This document shows positions 8,878 through 16,876 of a stretch of DNA of 64,000 nucleotides, in pieces. The DNA is taken from positions 28,132-92,131 of the forward strand of contig JADGFI010000020.1 of NCBI GenBank assembly GCA_016743945.1. The letters run 5' to 3'. Position 1 is the first letter of the stretch; each line of letters opens with the position of its first letter. A model generated the notes under the pieces. The model saw nothing but the letters and a program-made list of their open reading frames with translations, did not search any database and was not told the DNA's origin. Both the position numbers and the translations under genes were made by a program. The DNA comes from Desulfobacteraceae bacterium. Its GTDB lineage: Bacteria; Desulfobacterota; Desulfobacteria; Desulfobacterales; Desulfobacteraceae.

Positions 8878-9552
8878 ATGATCCCCTGGAAAGAGATAGA
8901 CCGGGCCAAGATTCCCGGAAATGAGGGGGAGGTGATCCTGCTCGTCCGGGACCAGGAATTTTCCATCAGGACGGCGGGTACCGAGTTGATGAACAGCCGT
9001 ATCCACGGGTCTGAAGAATCCCTGGCCGAACTTGCCTGCAGCCGCCTTGATCCAAACGCCAATTGGCAGATTCTCATTGGGGGCCTGGGAATGGGCTATA
9101 CCCTGGCAGCAGCCCTTGAACACGCCAATTTTGATACACAGATTCTTGTGGCTGAATTGATCCCGGCGGTTGTCAAATGGAACCAGGAATACTTGGGGCA
9201 CCTGGCCGGCAGACCCCTTTTGGATCCCCGGGTAAGGGTGATCGAGGAGGATGTAGTGAAAGCCATCGGGGAAAAAACATCTGCCTGGGATGCCATCCTT
9301 CTGGATGTGGACAATGGGCCGGCCGGGCTTACGCAAAAGGCCAACGATCGGCTCTACGGCAATTTGGGTTTAAAGGCCTCCTTTGATGCGCTCAGACCTG
9401 GGGGAATCCTTGCGGTCTGGTCTTCTGGGGTTGACGAGGCATTCACCCGGCGGATGACCCTTGCCGGGTTTAAAACCAAAATTGTATCTGTGAGGGCCCG
9501 AAAATCAGGGAAGGGCAGCAAGCATACTATCTGGTTAGGGAAAAGGCCCTGA
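8878..9552 (+). CDS. Spermidine-synthase-like Rossmann protein
   Basis: A 224-residue protein with a class I SAM-binding/spermidine-synthase-like fold. It shows the glycine-rich loop LIGGLGMGYTLAAAL, an acidic residue ending the second strand (VAELIPAVV), RVIEEDV and a DAILLDVDNGP motif. Genuine polyamine synthases are longer and have a recognisable N-terminal beta domain, so the activity here is open. ATG 8878 (MIPWKEID) is preferred over the ATG at 8851, because homologues of this type as I recall them begin at MIPWE and a GAGG lies just upstream. A 23-codon frame with ATG 8810 ends in TGA overlapping this ATG, which could couple translation. SlyX follows 43 bases later. Confidence 0.7.
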   Translation: MIPWKEIDRAKIPGNEGEVILLVRDQEFSIRTAGTELMNSRIHGSEESLAELACSRLDPNANWQILIGGLGMGYTLAAALEHANFDTQILVAELIPAVVKWNQEYLGHLAGRPLLDPRVRVIEEDVVKAIGEKTSAWDAILLDVDNGPAGLTQKANDRLYGNLGLKASFDALRPGGILAVWSSGVDEAFTRRMTLAGFKTKIVSVRARKSGKGSKHTIWLGKRP

Positions 9553-9595
9553 ACCTAAACACCAACCTGGCCATGGCCTGGAGGAAAATAAAAAA

Positions 9596-9805
9596 ATGGA
9601 TGAAGAGCGTCTGGTAAAAATTGAAATGAAGATTGAATTCCAAGAACAGACCATCAAAGAGTTGAATGATGTGATTTGTGAGCAGCAAAATGAAATTCAA
9701 CGTCTCTCCAAGATCTGTGATCTATTGTCAAAGCAGGGGGAAGAATTTTCGGAGTTTACATCAAGAATTGATGCACCGGCAAATGAAAAGCCGCCCCACT
9801 ATTAA
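9596..9805 (+). CDS. slyX: SlyX family protein
   Basis: A 69-residue, almost wholly coiled-coil protein (KIEFQEQTIKELNDVICEQQ, a continuous heptad-rich helix) ending in the proline-rich PPHY tail that marks SlyX. The function of SlyX is unknown despite its wide distribution. It lies 43 bases after the spermidine-synthase-like gene with a GAGG site, so the two are probably cotranscribed, and it is followed by the hairpin at 9840-9881. Confidence 0.88.
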   Translation: MDEERLVKIEMKIEFQEQTIKELNDVICEQQNEIQRLSKICDLLSKQGEEFSEFTSRIDAPANEKPPHY

Positions 9806-9839
9806 CGGAGCGTCTATATACAAAGCATACTACAAATAA

Positions 9840-9881
9840 AAAGGGGCATGAAGAAAATAACGATGATCTTCATGCCCCTTT
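9840..9881. terminator. Strong bidirectional hairpin terminator
   Basis: A perfect 15-bp stem (AAAGGGGCATGAAGA at 9840-9854 with its complement at 9867-9881) and a 12-base loop lie between the converging slyX and ABC-F genes. The flanking sequence is more T-rich on the minus-strand side, so it ends the ABC-F transcript and probably slyX as well. Confidence 0.8.
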
Positions 9882-9902
9882 GAATGATTTGTAAGCCTGC
9901 TT

Positions 9903-11528
9903 TTAGGCCGCTTTTTTGATCATGGCTTCCCGGGTTTTTGCAACTTCCGTGCTTTCAATATACTCGTCAAAGGCCATGAGGCGATCAATGACCCCACCCG
10001 GGGTAATCTCAATAATCCGGTTTACCAGGCTGTTCACGAACTCATGGTCATGGGAGGTGAAAAGAACCACCTCGTTGAATTTGAGCAGGCTGTTATTTAA
10101 GGCCGTGATGGATTCCAGGTCCAGGTGGTTGGTGGGTTCATCCATTATCAGCACATTGGAATTGGCCAGCATCATCCGGGAAAGCATACAACGAACTTTT
10201 TCCCCTCCCGATAGAATATCGATTTTTTTGGTGGCATCTTCTCCGGAAAAGAGCATCCGTCCCAAAAAGGTCCGGGCAAAATTTTCTCCCTCTTTGGGAG
10301 GGGCGTATTGCATGAGCCAGTCGATGAGGTTTTTATCTCCCTTAAAATAGGTGCTGTGTTCCTTGGGAAAATAGGAGTGGGAAATGGTGACGCCCCATCT
10401 GAAACTGCCTGAGTCTGGTTCCATTTCTCCGGAAAGAATTTGAAAGAGGGTTGTTTTTGCAACGCTATTGTCGCTCATAAAGACGATCTTATCATTGCCG
10501 TTCACGGTAAAGCTGACATTGCTTAATACCTTTTCACCGTCAATAGTTTTGGTGAGCCCTTCAACTTCGAGAATCACGTTGCCGCAGGAACGTTCCGGTT
10601 GAAAACTGATAAAGGGGTATTTTCTTGTGGAAACAGGCATATCCTCAATGGTGAGTTTTTCCAAAAGTTTTTTCCGGGAGGTGGCTTGTTTGGATTTGGA
10701 GGCATTTGAACTGAATCTTTGGATAAATGCCTTTAAGTCATCGGCCCGGTCTTTAACCTTCTTGTTTTCATTTTGTCTTTGTCTCAGGTTCAGTTCACTG
10801 GCCTGGTACCAGAAATCGTAGTTTCCCACATATACCGAGATCTGTCCAAAATCAATGTCGGCAATGTGGGTGCACACCTGGTTCATGAAATGCCGGTCAT
10901 GGGATACCACGATGACCGTATTTTTGAACCGAAAGAGAAATTCTTCAAGCCAGGCAATGGATTTGATGTCCAGGTTGTTGGTAGGCTCATCTAAAAGCAG
11001 GACGTCCGGGTTTCCGAACAGGGCCTGGGCAAGGAGCACTCGAACCTTTTCTCCGCCTTCAAGTTCTTTCATCTTTTTTTCGTGTAACTCTTCGGCAATT
11101 CCCAAGTGATTTAAGAGAATAGCGGCTTCGGATTCTGCCTCATAGCCGTTCATCTCTGCAAATTCCAGCTCAAGCTCACCAGACTTGATGCCGTCTTCTT
11201 CGCTAAAATCAGGTTTGGCATAAAGGGCATCTCTTTGTGCCATGAGCGTGTAGAGGGCCTTGTAGCCCATGATTACCGTGTTTAAAACTGTCTCTTCGTC
11301 AAAGGCAAAGTGGTCCTGTCTTAATACGCCTATTCGTTCCCGTGGCCCAACGGAGACCATACCTGAATCGGCTTCGATATCCTTGGCAAGAATTTTTAAA
11401 AAAGTGGATTTCCCGGCACCATTGGCGCCGATGAGTCCGTAACAATTGCCCGGGGCAAATTTTATATTGACGTCTTTGAACAGAACCCGTTTGCCATAGG
11501 CCAGGGTGATGTTATTTGCGGTAATCAT
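9903..11528 (-). CDS. ABC-F family ATPase (YbiT/YkpA type)
   Basis: A 541-residue protein with two ATP-binding cassettes and no membrane domain, the layout of ABC-F translation factors that act at the ribosomal E site. Cassette 1 has Walker A GANGAGKST (residues 34-42), signature LEGGEKVRV and Walker B LLLDEPTNNLD. The linker (residues 240-310) is rich in Arg and Lys, like the P-site tRNA interaction motif. Cassette 2 has signature LSGGEKVR and Walker B LIMDEPTNHLD, but its Walker A reads SDNSVAKTT, lacking the usual glycines. I recall similar degenerate second P-loops in the YkpA branch. The gene is monocistronic, and a small hairpin lies in its leader. Confidence 0.9.
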   Translation of the reverse strand: MITANNITLAYGKRVLFKDVNIKFAPGNCYGLIGANGAGKSTFLKILAKDIEADSGMVSVGPRERIGVLRQDHFAFDEETVLNTVIMGYKALYTLMAQRDALYAKPDFSEEDGIKSGELELEFAEMNGYEAESEAAILLNHLGIAEELHEKKMKELEGGEKVRVLLAQALFGNPDVLLLDEPTNNLDIKSIAWLEEFLFRFKNTVIVVSHDRHFMNQVCTHIADIDFGQISVYVGNYDFWYQASELNLRQRQNENKKVKDRADDLKAFIQRFSSNASKSKQATSRKKLLEKLTIEDMPVSTRKYPFISFQPERSCGNVILEVEGLTKTIDGEKVLSNVSFTVNGNDKIVFMSDNSVAKTTLFQILSGEMEPDSGSFRWGVTISHSYFPKEHSTYFKGDKNLIDWLMQYAPPKEGENFARTFLGRMLFSGEDATKKIDILSGGEKVRCMLSRMMLANSNVLIMDEPTNHLDLESITALNNSLLKFNEVVLFTSHDHEFVNSLVNRIIEITPGGVIDRLMAFDEYIESTEVAKTREAMIKKAA

Positions 11529-11888
11529 TGGTTTTTATTTCCTTCATATTAAATGAAAAACCACAGAGAGACTTTACCTGTGGTTCAAAAGTCGGCGAAC
11601 TATATCATTATTATACCTAAAAGGAAAGCTGTTTTTAATCGCCCTGACACTTATACACTCCTATGTAAGATATATTCACGGCCTATACTGGCAAAATGTA
11701 TTGAAATTAAATAAATGAATTAAATTTACTGAATTCTTTTGACAGGCTGTCAGTGGAAGGATAAAAGGAGGATGTAAAAAAATATCAGCGGTTACCGGTG
11801 CTGGAGAATGGAAGACGTATCGGCGTCGTCTATATTTCGGATATTTATTACCACTTTTTTTTCATAAATTTTTACAGGGGATAAAACA
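11529..11888. other. Divergent promoter region with a leader hairpin
   Basis: About 360 bases between the ABC-F gene (minus) and yccF (plus). An 8-bp stem (AACCACAG 11559-11566 with CTGTGGTT 11578-11585) sits 31-57 bases before the ABC-F start codon and could be a leader attenuator, which some ABC-F genes have. An AGGAGG at 11767 is followed immediately by ATG TAA, a one-codon frame that is probably accidental. No other gene is seen. Confidence 0.4.
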
Positions 11889-12275
11889 ATGGCGCTCATA
11901 TTAAACATCATCTGGTTTGTTTTTGGCGGCGGGTTTGTGGCATGGCTTTTATGGGTAGTGCTGGGTGGTTTCTTATTTTTAACTGTGGTGGGTATCCCCT
12001 TTGGTTTTGCTGCCTTCAGGATTGCCGGGTTTGCGGCATTTCCCTTTGGTAAGGAACTTGTGGATTCCCGGGCGGTGGGGGAGGAACGGCTTGTGGGGAC
12101 GGGCCTTGCCAATTTTTTATGGCTTATCCTGGCAGGCGTCTGGCTGGCCATTTCCCATATTCTGGCCGGTGCAACCCTGTGCCTGACTATTATCGGTATT
12201 CCCTTTGGATTTGCACATTTCAGGCTGGCTGCGGTGTGTTTTGCTCCCCTGGGAAAAAGATCTATTCCCAAATAG
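11889..12275 (+). CDS. YccF-domain inner membrane protein
   Basis: A 128-residue protein made of two homologous YccF domains, each a hydrophobic hairpin ending in a glycine/proline motif (VVGIPFGFAAFRIAGFAAFPFG and LTIIGIPFGFAHFRLAAVCF). About four membrane segments are expected. The molecular function of the family is unknown. It ends in KRSIPK, a basic tail that should be cytoplasmic. The ATG follows an AGGGG site. The gene stands alone and converges with the selenoprotein gene. Confidence 0.9.
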   Translation: MALILNIIWFVFGGGFVAWLLWVVLGGFLFLTVVGIPFGFAAFRIAGFAAFPFGKELVDSRAVGEERLVGTGLANFLWLILAGVWLAISHILAGATLCLTIIGIPFGFAHFRLAAVCFAPLGKRSIPK

Positions 12276-12315
12276 TACGGGGTGCTGAAAGGATAGCGAT
12301 AGCTAAAAGGGGGTG

Positions 12316-12345
12316 GGCCGAAGACAGAGACGGTTGTCTCCGGCC
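12316..12345. terminator. GC-rich hairpin between convergent genes
   Basis: GGCCGAAGACA (12316-12326) pairs with TGTCTCCGGCC (12335-12345) with one mismatch and an 8-base loop. It lies between yccF and the end of the selenoprotein gene. On the minus strand it is followed within a few bases by CTTTT, so it could end either transcript. Confidence 0.45.
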
Positions 12346-12356
12346 CCTTGCGGAGG

Positions 12357-13679
12357 TTACATGGCAGTCTCCGGGTGGAAAACATTGACCTCTTTGAGAT
12401 CATCTCCCAGGTACTCCCTTTCATTGGGTCCCAGAATACCCAATGACAGACAGATCAGGGTCCACATGTGAACCACAGGATAATTTCCCCCATAGTGTTC
12501 ACTTAATTCGTGGATCTGGGCATGGCAATTATGACAGCCGGCAATGCAATAGTCTGCACCGGTGGCTTTGATTTGGTTGTCCTTTATTTTTCCATAGGTA
12601 AGGCGCTCTTCCTTAAACCCTGACTGGAGAAATCCGCCGCCGCCGCCGCAGCAATAATTGTTCGATCGGTTGGGTTGCATATCGACAAAATTTTCTTCCC
12701 CCACAACGGACCTAACTACATATCGCAGGTCTTCGGCAATGGGATCTCCATAGCTTTTCCTGACAATCTGACAGGGATCCTGGACGGTGAATTTGATCTT
12801 CAGGTCCTTGTTCCAGTCGGAATTGACCGGAAGTTTTCCCTCACGGATCCATTTGGCATAATATTCATAAATATTTTTTACTTCAAAATTATGTTCAAGG
12901 TTGTATTTTTTCAGTCCTGCCAGGACTGAGAATGTCACGTGACCTCACTCGGTATTGAGAAAGATTTTGTTCTTTAGTTTGTTGGCCTGGTCAGCAGCCG
13001 TTTTGGTGACCTTTTTCCAGTCATCATCGTCGGCCAGGAACATGCAGTAGTTTTCGCCAGCCCATCCTTTGCTACCGTATGTCCAGTTTGCACCGACCGT
13101 GTGGAGAATTTTCCACAAAGGCACCATTTCGTCGGGTTCTGTGACAGGTTCCCTTGAGTTTTGGTTTAAGAAAAAATCAGCACCTTCCTTGTCAATGGGG
13201 GCCTGCATCTCTGCAAATTCTGGCTGGGATTCCTGGTATTCTTCCAGCACATCCTGGACAACAAACTCGAAATCCTCTTCAGTGGTTCCCATGGCAGAGG
13301 TGGTATCGTTTCTCAGGGCCATGTCACAAGATTCCCTGATTCCTTTGGGCCTTTCTTCCCGTGGCCGTAAGGTTCGGGCATTGAAAACCAGCTGGGGGAT
13401 GTCAATTTTCATGGGACAGACATAGATGCACCGCATGCACATGGTACACATCCAGGGCCAGTCCGAGGCGATGATTTCTTCATCCATGCCAAGGGCTGCC
13501 ATCCGTAAAAATTTCCTGGGGTCCATATCACCGAGACCCGTGGCGGGACAGCCCGAAGCACAGGCGCCGCATGTCAGACACGCATTGAGATTGCCGCCTT
13601 CGGGCAGCAGTTCTTTAACCTTGTCCAAAAAGATATTTTTTTTACCTTTACGACCAAGCTTAATGACAGTTTCTGTCAT
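12357..13679 (-). CDS. HdrD/GlpC-type Fe-S oxidoreductase, probable selenoprotein (UGA-encoded Sec at residue 245)
   Basis: One 440-codon frame interrupted only by a TGA at 12945-12947. The N-terminus has two [4Fe-4S] motifs (C34/C37/C40/C44P and C78/C81/C84/C88P) separated by a helical spacer, then two CCG-type halves. The second half is complete: C303, the NYCC pair C343/C344, then C382 and C385. In the first half the corresponding residues are ENYC (C212) and NTE-UGA-GHV, so the UGA sits where a Cys is expected. The frame and the family similarity continue without a gap across it, and a SECIS-like hairpin starts 15 bases later. I therefore read UGA as selenocysteine. The likely role is cytoplasmic electron transfer or disulfide reduction. 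An AAAGGA site precedes the ATG. It lies 21 bases after the CGGC gene. Confidence 0.85.
12911..12929 (-). promoter_or_regulatory. SECIS-like hairpin downstream of in-frame UGA
   Basis: On the minus-strand mRNA a perfect 8-bp stem (TCAGUCCU with AGGACUGA) closes a GGC loop. It starts 15 bases after the UGA, and the loop is 23-25 bases from it. This fits the bacterial SECIS rule as I know it: apical loop about 16-37 bases downstream of UGA, with a G among the first two loop bases. It would recruit SelB with Sec-tRNA. It lies inside the coding sequence, as bacterial SECIS elements do. Confidence 0.8.
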
Positions 13680-13700
13680 CTGTTTTTCCTTTCAAAAGGG

Positions 13701-14045
13701 TTAATGATAATCATGGGTTCCTAATATTACATCAATACCGGTTTTTTCTTTTATGAGACCAGCAAGATCTTCAGGGCTGTTGTAGGGGCATCCTGGCTTG
13801 GCATTGACCAGGCAGGAACTTAAATAGATTTTATCCGGTTTTATTTCAGATAATTTGGCAGCCATACCAAGGGCGGGTATGACAGTTCTGCCGGGGCACT
13901 CACATTTGACAAAGGCCACCACCGAAGAAGGGGCTTCAAATTTTCCATCCCCTTCGGATGCCGCTTTCAGGCATCTCCATTCTCCAGGGCAACCATATCC
14001 TTGATCCATATAAGTACCGCAGCCGACAACCGCAATTTTTTCCAT
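13701..14045 (-). CDS. CGGC-domain putative metal-binding protein
   Basis: A 114-residue cysteine-rich protein that resembles the CGGC domain family: VVGCGTYM near the N-terminus, then GYGCPGEWRC, VKCECPGRT and a C-terminal SSCLVNAKPGCPY. The conserved cysteines suggest binding of a metal or Fe-S cluster, but no activity is established for the family. It is cytoplasmic, with no signal peptide. A GAGGAGAGG site precedes the ATG. The selenoprotein gene starts 21 bases downstream, so the two are probably cotranscribed and may work in the same redox process. Confidence 0.8.
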   Translation of the reverse strand: MEKIAVVGCGTYMDQGYGCPGEWRCLKAASEGDGKFEAPSSVVAFVKCECPGRTVIPALGMAAKLSEIKPDKIYLSSCLVNAKPGCPYNSPEDLAGLIKEKTGIDVILGTHDYH

Positions 14046-14464
14046 TTTTTGCCTCTCCTCTTATTAATCCTAATTCATGGCAGCTTTTCCAATTCAAAAT
14101 ATCCAGAATATTCAGAATATCCTGTTAAGTAACAGCATAATGTATGCCAAAAATACTTGGGTGCGGGGATTTGATGGGGGTGGTTAAAAACAACATAATA
14201 TTAGGTGTTTATGTTTTGGGTCGCTTTCAATACTTAAAAAAAAGTCGCAGACTTGCAATCTATAAAAGGGCAATGGTTTCATATCTGCTACCCAATCGGG
14301 GGAATTACAGCCTTATTTTCCCTCCTCAATCCCTGGGGGGAAATTTTCTTTAGATAAAAACAAAAAAAAACTTTTATAGACCCGCATGTTGGGGTACAAT
14401 GTTCGAACTTAAATAGATTGAACCTCAGACCGTTGCACTAAAACAAGAAAGATGATCTATCCAT
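14046..14464. other. Intergenic region upstream of divergent genes
   Basis: About 420 bases. A 69-codon plus-strand frame at 14144-14353 has no ribosome site and no recognisable protein character. The region must contain promoters for the CGGC-selenoprotein operon (minus) and the peptidase gene (plus), but no clear boxes or repeats are visible. Confidence 0.4.
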
Positions 14465-15340
14465 ATGCACAGAAGGGAGTTTTTAAAATTAGCCGCTGTT
14501 TCCATGGTGCTCAATCAGGTACCGGATGTTTTTGGGTTTGCTCCTGGTTCTGAAAAACGAGGGTCATCCCAGGGGACTGGGGCTGGTATAATTGTTCAAA
14601 ATAACGTCTCTTCTGACCATGGGGTCAAAGACCGACTCATCAAAAGCCAGTTCTTTAATCATACATTTAAAGACGATATCCTGTTGTCGCCAAATGATTT
14701 TATCCTGCTCAACACGAGTCTTGCCCGGCTGGCCAGGATACAAAAAGTAATTGGGCATGGTAATTTTTGTCTGCTGAATTTTGACGATGCGGTTCTCTAC
14801 GCCCGGAATTATTCACGAATTGGCAGGTTTTCCAAGGCAGAACTTCTTTTTCTTGAAAAAATTTTTTATGATCAGGTTAAAAAATACGGATTTATGGGCG
14901 AAAAAACCATTGAAACCATCACAGGGGAAATAAAGAAAAAAGACGTTAAAAAAATTTCATCAACCGGCCATTATCTGTACCGGGGAAAACCCATTGAAGT
15001 TTACCATGCCATTCAAGAAAAAATCGGCCCGGATGTGGTGTTAACCTCTGGAATTCGCAGTGTCATGAAGCAGTTTTTATTGTTTTTGAACAAGACAGCT
15101 GTAAGCCAGGGTAACCTTTCCATGGCTTCACGCTCCCTTGCTCCTCCCGGGTATTCCTACCATGGGGTAGGCGATTTTGATGTGGGAAAAAAAGGGTTTG
15201 GAGTGGCCAATTTTACAGAACAATTTACCCAGACCCAGGTATATAAGCGACTGGCGGACCTGGGATATATAACCTTTAGATACGAGCGGGGCAATGATCA
15301 GGGTGTTCGGTTTGAGCCTTGGCACATTGAAGTGGTATAA
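14465..15340 (+). CDS. Tat-exported M15-family (VanY-like) peptidase
   Basis: A 291-residue protein starting MHRREFLKLAA, a twin-arginine signal, so it is probably exported folded to the periplasm. The C-terminal part carries the zinc-site landmarks of M15 D-Ala-D-Ala carboxypeptidases: SYHGVGDFDVG (His and Asp ligands) and EPWHIEVV (catalytic Glu-Pro-Trp-His). Upstream, TSGIRSVMKQF matches the SGYRS region of these enzymes. It probably trims peptidoglycan stem peptides. The N-terminal 150 residues (about 60-150: LSPNDFILLNTSLARLARIQ) are not assigned. An AGAAAG site lies before the ATG. The TPR gene follows 91 bases later. Confidence 0.8.
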   Translation: MHRREFLKLAAVSMVLNQVPDVFGFAPGSEKRGSSQGTGAGIIVQNNVSSDHGVKDRLIKSQFFNHTFKDDILLSPNDFILLNTSLARLARIQKVIGHGNFCLLNFDDAVLYARNYSRIGRFSKAELLFLEKIFYDQVKKYGFMGEKTIETITGEIKKKDVKKISSTGHYLYRGKPIEVYHAIQEKIGPDVVLTSGIRSVMKQFLLFLNKTAVSQGNLSMASRSLAPPGYSYHGVGDFDVGKKGFGVANFTEQFTQTQVYKRLADLGYITFRYERGNDQGVRFEPWHIEVV

Positions 15341-15431
15341 GATCTAAGTAAATTGCCTTTCCAACCCATTGCCATGGCAGCAGGGGTGATTATACTGGAA
15401 GGATGATTAATTTTTAAGCAAGTGGGGCAAA

Positions 15432-16052
15432 ATGGATAAAAAGAAAGAAATTGTTCTAACGGGTATGGTTCACAAACAGACCCTTTACATGGCGATTCTG
15501 GTCGCAATTACAGTTGGATTTATGGCGGGGGCCATGTATACCTCCTTTAAACTGGCGGGGGATACGCCAATGGCCCAGCAACCGTCAGCTCCCAGTGATC
15601 ATACCGATTCCCAGGAGATGTCGGCTGAGACGGGTTCCAGGATTTTAAAGCTGGAACAATTCCTAAAGGAAAACCCAGATAATGTGGATGCCTGGACCCA
15701 GTTGGGGAATTTATTTTTTGATACCAACCGGTTTGGGGATGCTATTGAAGCCTATGAACGCTCATTGGCCCTAAAGCCGGGAGATCCCGGTGTCCTGACG
15801 GACATGGGGGTGATGTACCGACGGAACAAAAATCCCCAAAAGGCAATTGAAACCTTTGATCTGGCCATTGCTGCAGATCCTGCCTTTGAGACTGCCCGGT
15901 TCAACAAGGGAGTGGTGCTCATGCATGATATGGATGATATGGCCGGCGGTATCCAGGCCTGGGAAGCATTGTTAAAAGTGAATCCCATGGCAAAATCACC
16001 CAATGGGGAGTCGCTCACCTTCCTGGTTGAAAGAATGAAAGAGAAGCTATAA
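15432..16052 (+). CDS. Membrane-anchored TPR protein
   Basis: A 206-residue protein with one N-terminal membrane segment (LYMAILVAITVGFMAGAMY, residues 17-36) and a periplasmic part of about three tetratricopeptide repeats from residue 75 (DNVDAWTQLGNLFFDTNRFG, DPGVLTDMGVMYRRNKNPQK, DPAFETARFNKGVVLMHDMD). It resembles the CcmH/NrfG-type TPR proteins of cytochrome c assembly, but no ccm gene is nearby, so a general scaffold role is all that can be inferred. It probably shares a transcript with the preceding peptidase gene. Confidence 0.75.
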   Translation: MDKKKEIVLTGMVHKQTLYMAILVAITVGFMAGAMYTSFKLAGDTPMAQQPSAPSDHTDSQEMSAETGSRILKLEQFLKENPDNVDAWTQLGNLFFDTNRFGDAIEAYERSLALKPGDPGVLTDMGVMYRRNKNPQKAIETFDLAIAADPAFETARFNKGVVLMHDMDDMAGGIQAWEALLKVNPMAKSPNGESLTFLVERMKEKL

Positions 16053-16074
16053 TGCCGGTTCTAAATTTGTATAG

Positions 16075-16102
16075 GGGACGGACCATGAAATGGTCACATC
16101 CC
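16075..16102. terminator. Hairpin between convergent genes
   Basis: A stem of GACCAT/ATGGTC (16081-16086, 16090-16095) is extended after small bulges by GGGA/TCCC (16075-16078, 16099-16102). It ends immediately before the last base of the activator gene on the minus strand. There is no long T tract, so it is only a probable terminator. Confidence 0.35.
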
Positions 16103-16876
16103 TTATCTGTTTATTCTGGAAGCCATTACAGCAGCGCCGATGGCCCCATTTTCCTGGGGAAAATCGCCCACCAATATTTTAATGCCCAGGCGGTTTTCCA
16201 GGGCCTTGATCATCCCTTGGTTTTTGGCGACCCCTCCGGTCATGACCACAGGGCCTTTTAGCTTGACCTTGATGGCAAGACCAGCCACCCGTGCGGCCGC
16301 GGATTCATGGATGCCGGCAATGATATCTTCCCTTTTTTGCTGTCCGGCGATCATGGAGATCACCTCTGATTCGGCAAAAACAGTGCAGATGCTGGATATC
16401 TTGGAGGGAGTTTTGGAACTCAGGCTCATGTTGCCAAGCTCATTGAGTTCCACCTCCAGGGCCTTGGCCATGACCTCCAGGAAGCGGCCTGTTCCTGCCG
16501 CGCATTTGTCGTTCATGGCAAAATTTTCCACCTGGCCGTTGGTATCCAGGGCAATGGCTTTGCTGTCCTGGCCCCCTACATCTATAATGCCCCGGATCTC
16601 TGGGTTTAAAAAATGGGCACCCACCCCGTGGCAGATGATTTCGGTCATGGCTTTGTTTGCAAAATCCACACTATTCCTGCCATATCCCGTGGCCACAATG
16701 GCCGTGATATCCTGGCGGTTGATCTTGGTTTGGGCCAACAGGTCGGAAAAGACCTTTTCCCCTGCAGTAACGGGGTTGTATCCCGTGGGAATTACCCGGG
16801 TTTCCATAAGTTTTCCGTCCTTTATAAGGGCTGATTTTGCCGTGATGGAGCCGATGTCGATGCCTGCAAAAATCAT
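16103..16876 (-). CDS. 2-hydroxyacyl-CoA dehydratase activator (BadF/HgdC-type ATPase)
   Basis: A 257-residue ASKHA-fold ATPase. The phosphate-1 loop GIDIGSITAK is at residues 5-14 and VGGQDSKAI near 100. The two cysteines that hold a shared [4Fe-4S] cluster between subunits of the homodimer are C125 (NDKCAAGTGRF) and C164 (SSICTVFAESE). These archerases use ATP to inject a low-potential electron into a dehydratase. There is only one such gene, as in HgdC or FldI systems, rather than the BcrA/BcrD pair of class I benzoyl-CoA reductases. It overlaps the SDR gene by 4 bases (ATGA) and is the last gene of the operon. Confidence 0.92.
   Translation of the reverse strand: MIFAGIDIGSITAKSALIKDGKLMETRVIPTGYNPVTAGEKVFSDLLAQTKINRQDITAIVATGYGRNSVDFANKAMTEIICHGVGAHFLNPEIRGIIDVGGQDSKAIALDTNGQVENFAMNDKCAAGTGRFLEVMAKALEVELNELGNMSLSSKTPSKISSICTVFAESEVISMIAGQQKREDIIAGIHESAAARVAGLAIKVKLKGPVVMTGGVAKNQGMIKALENRLGIKILVGDFPQENGAIGAAVMASRINR

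Noticed and set aside
11767..11778. AGGAGG followed by ATG TAA
   Set aside because: A start-stop minimal frame could sequester ribosomes, but nothing else supports a function and chance is likely.
12357..12938. A separate gene starting with GTG at 12938, after a gene ending at 12945
   Set aside because: Both parts are in the same frame, seven bases apart, form one known protein architecture, and the second part has no ribosome site. The TGA is followed by a SECIS-like hairpin. Reading through as Sec explains all of this better than two genes or a nonsense mutation.
12934..12943. Palindrome GTCACGTGAC directly after the UGA
   Set aside because: A perfect 10-base palindrome, but too close to the UGA and with no loop. 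The longer hairpin at 12911-12929 is the better SECIS candidate.
14144..14353. 69-codon plus-strand frame between CGGC and peptidase genes
   Set aside because: No ribosome site, no recognisable domain, low-complexity basic composition. More likely chance.
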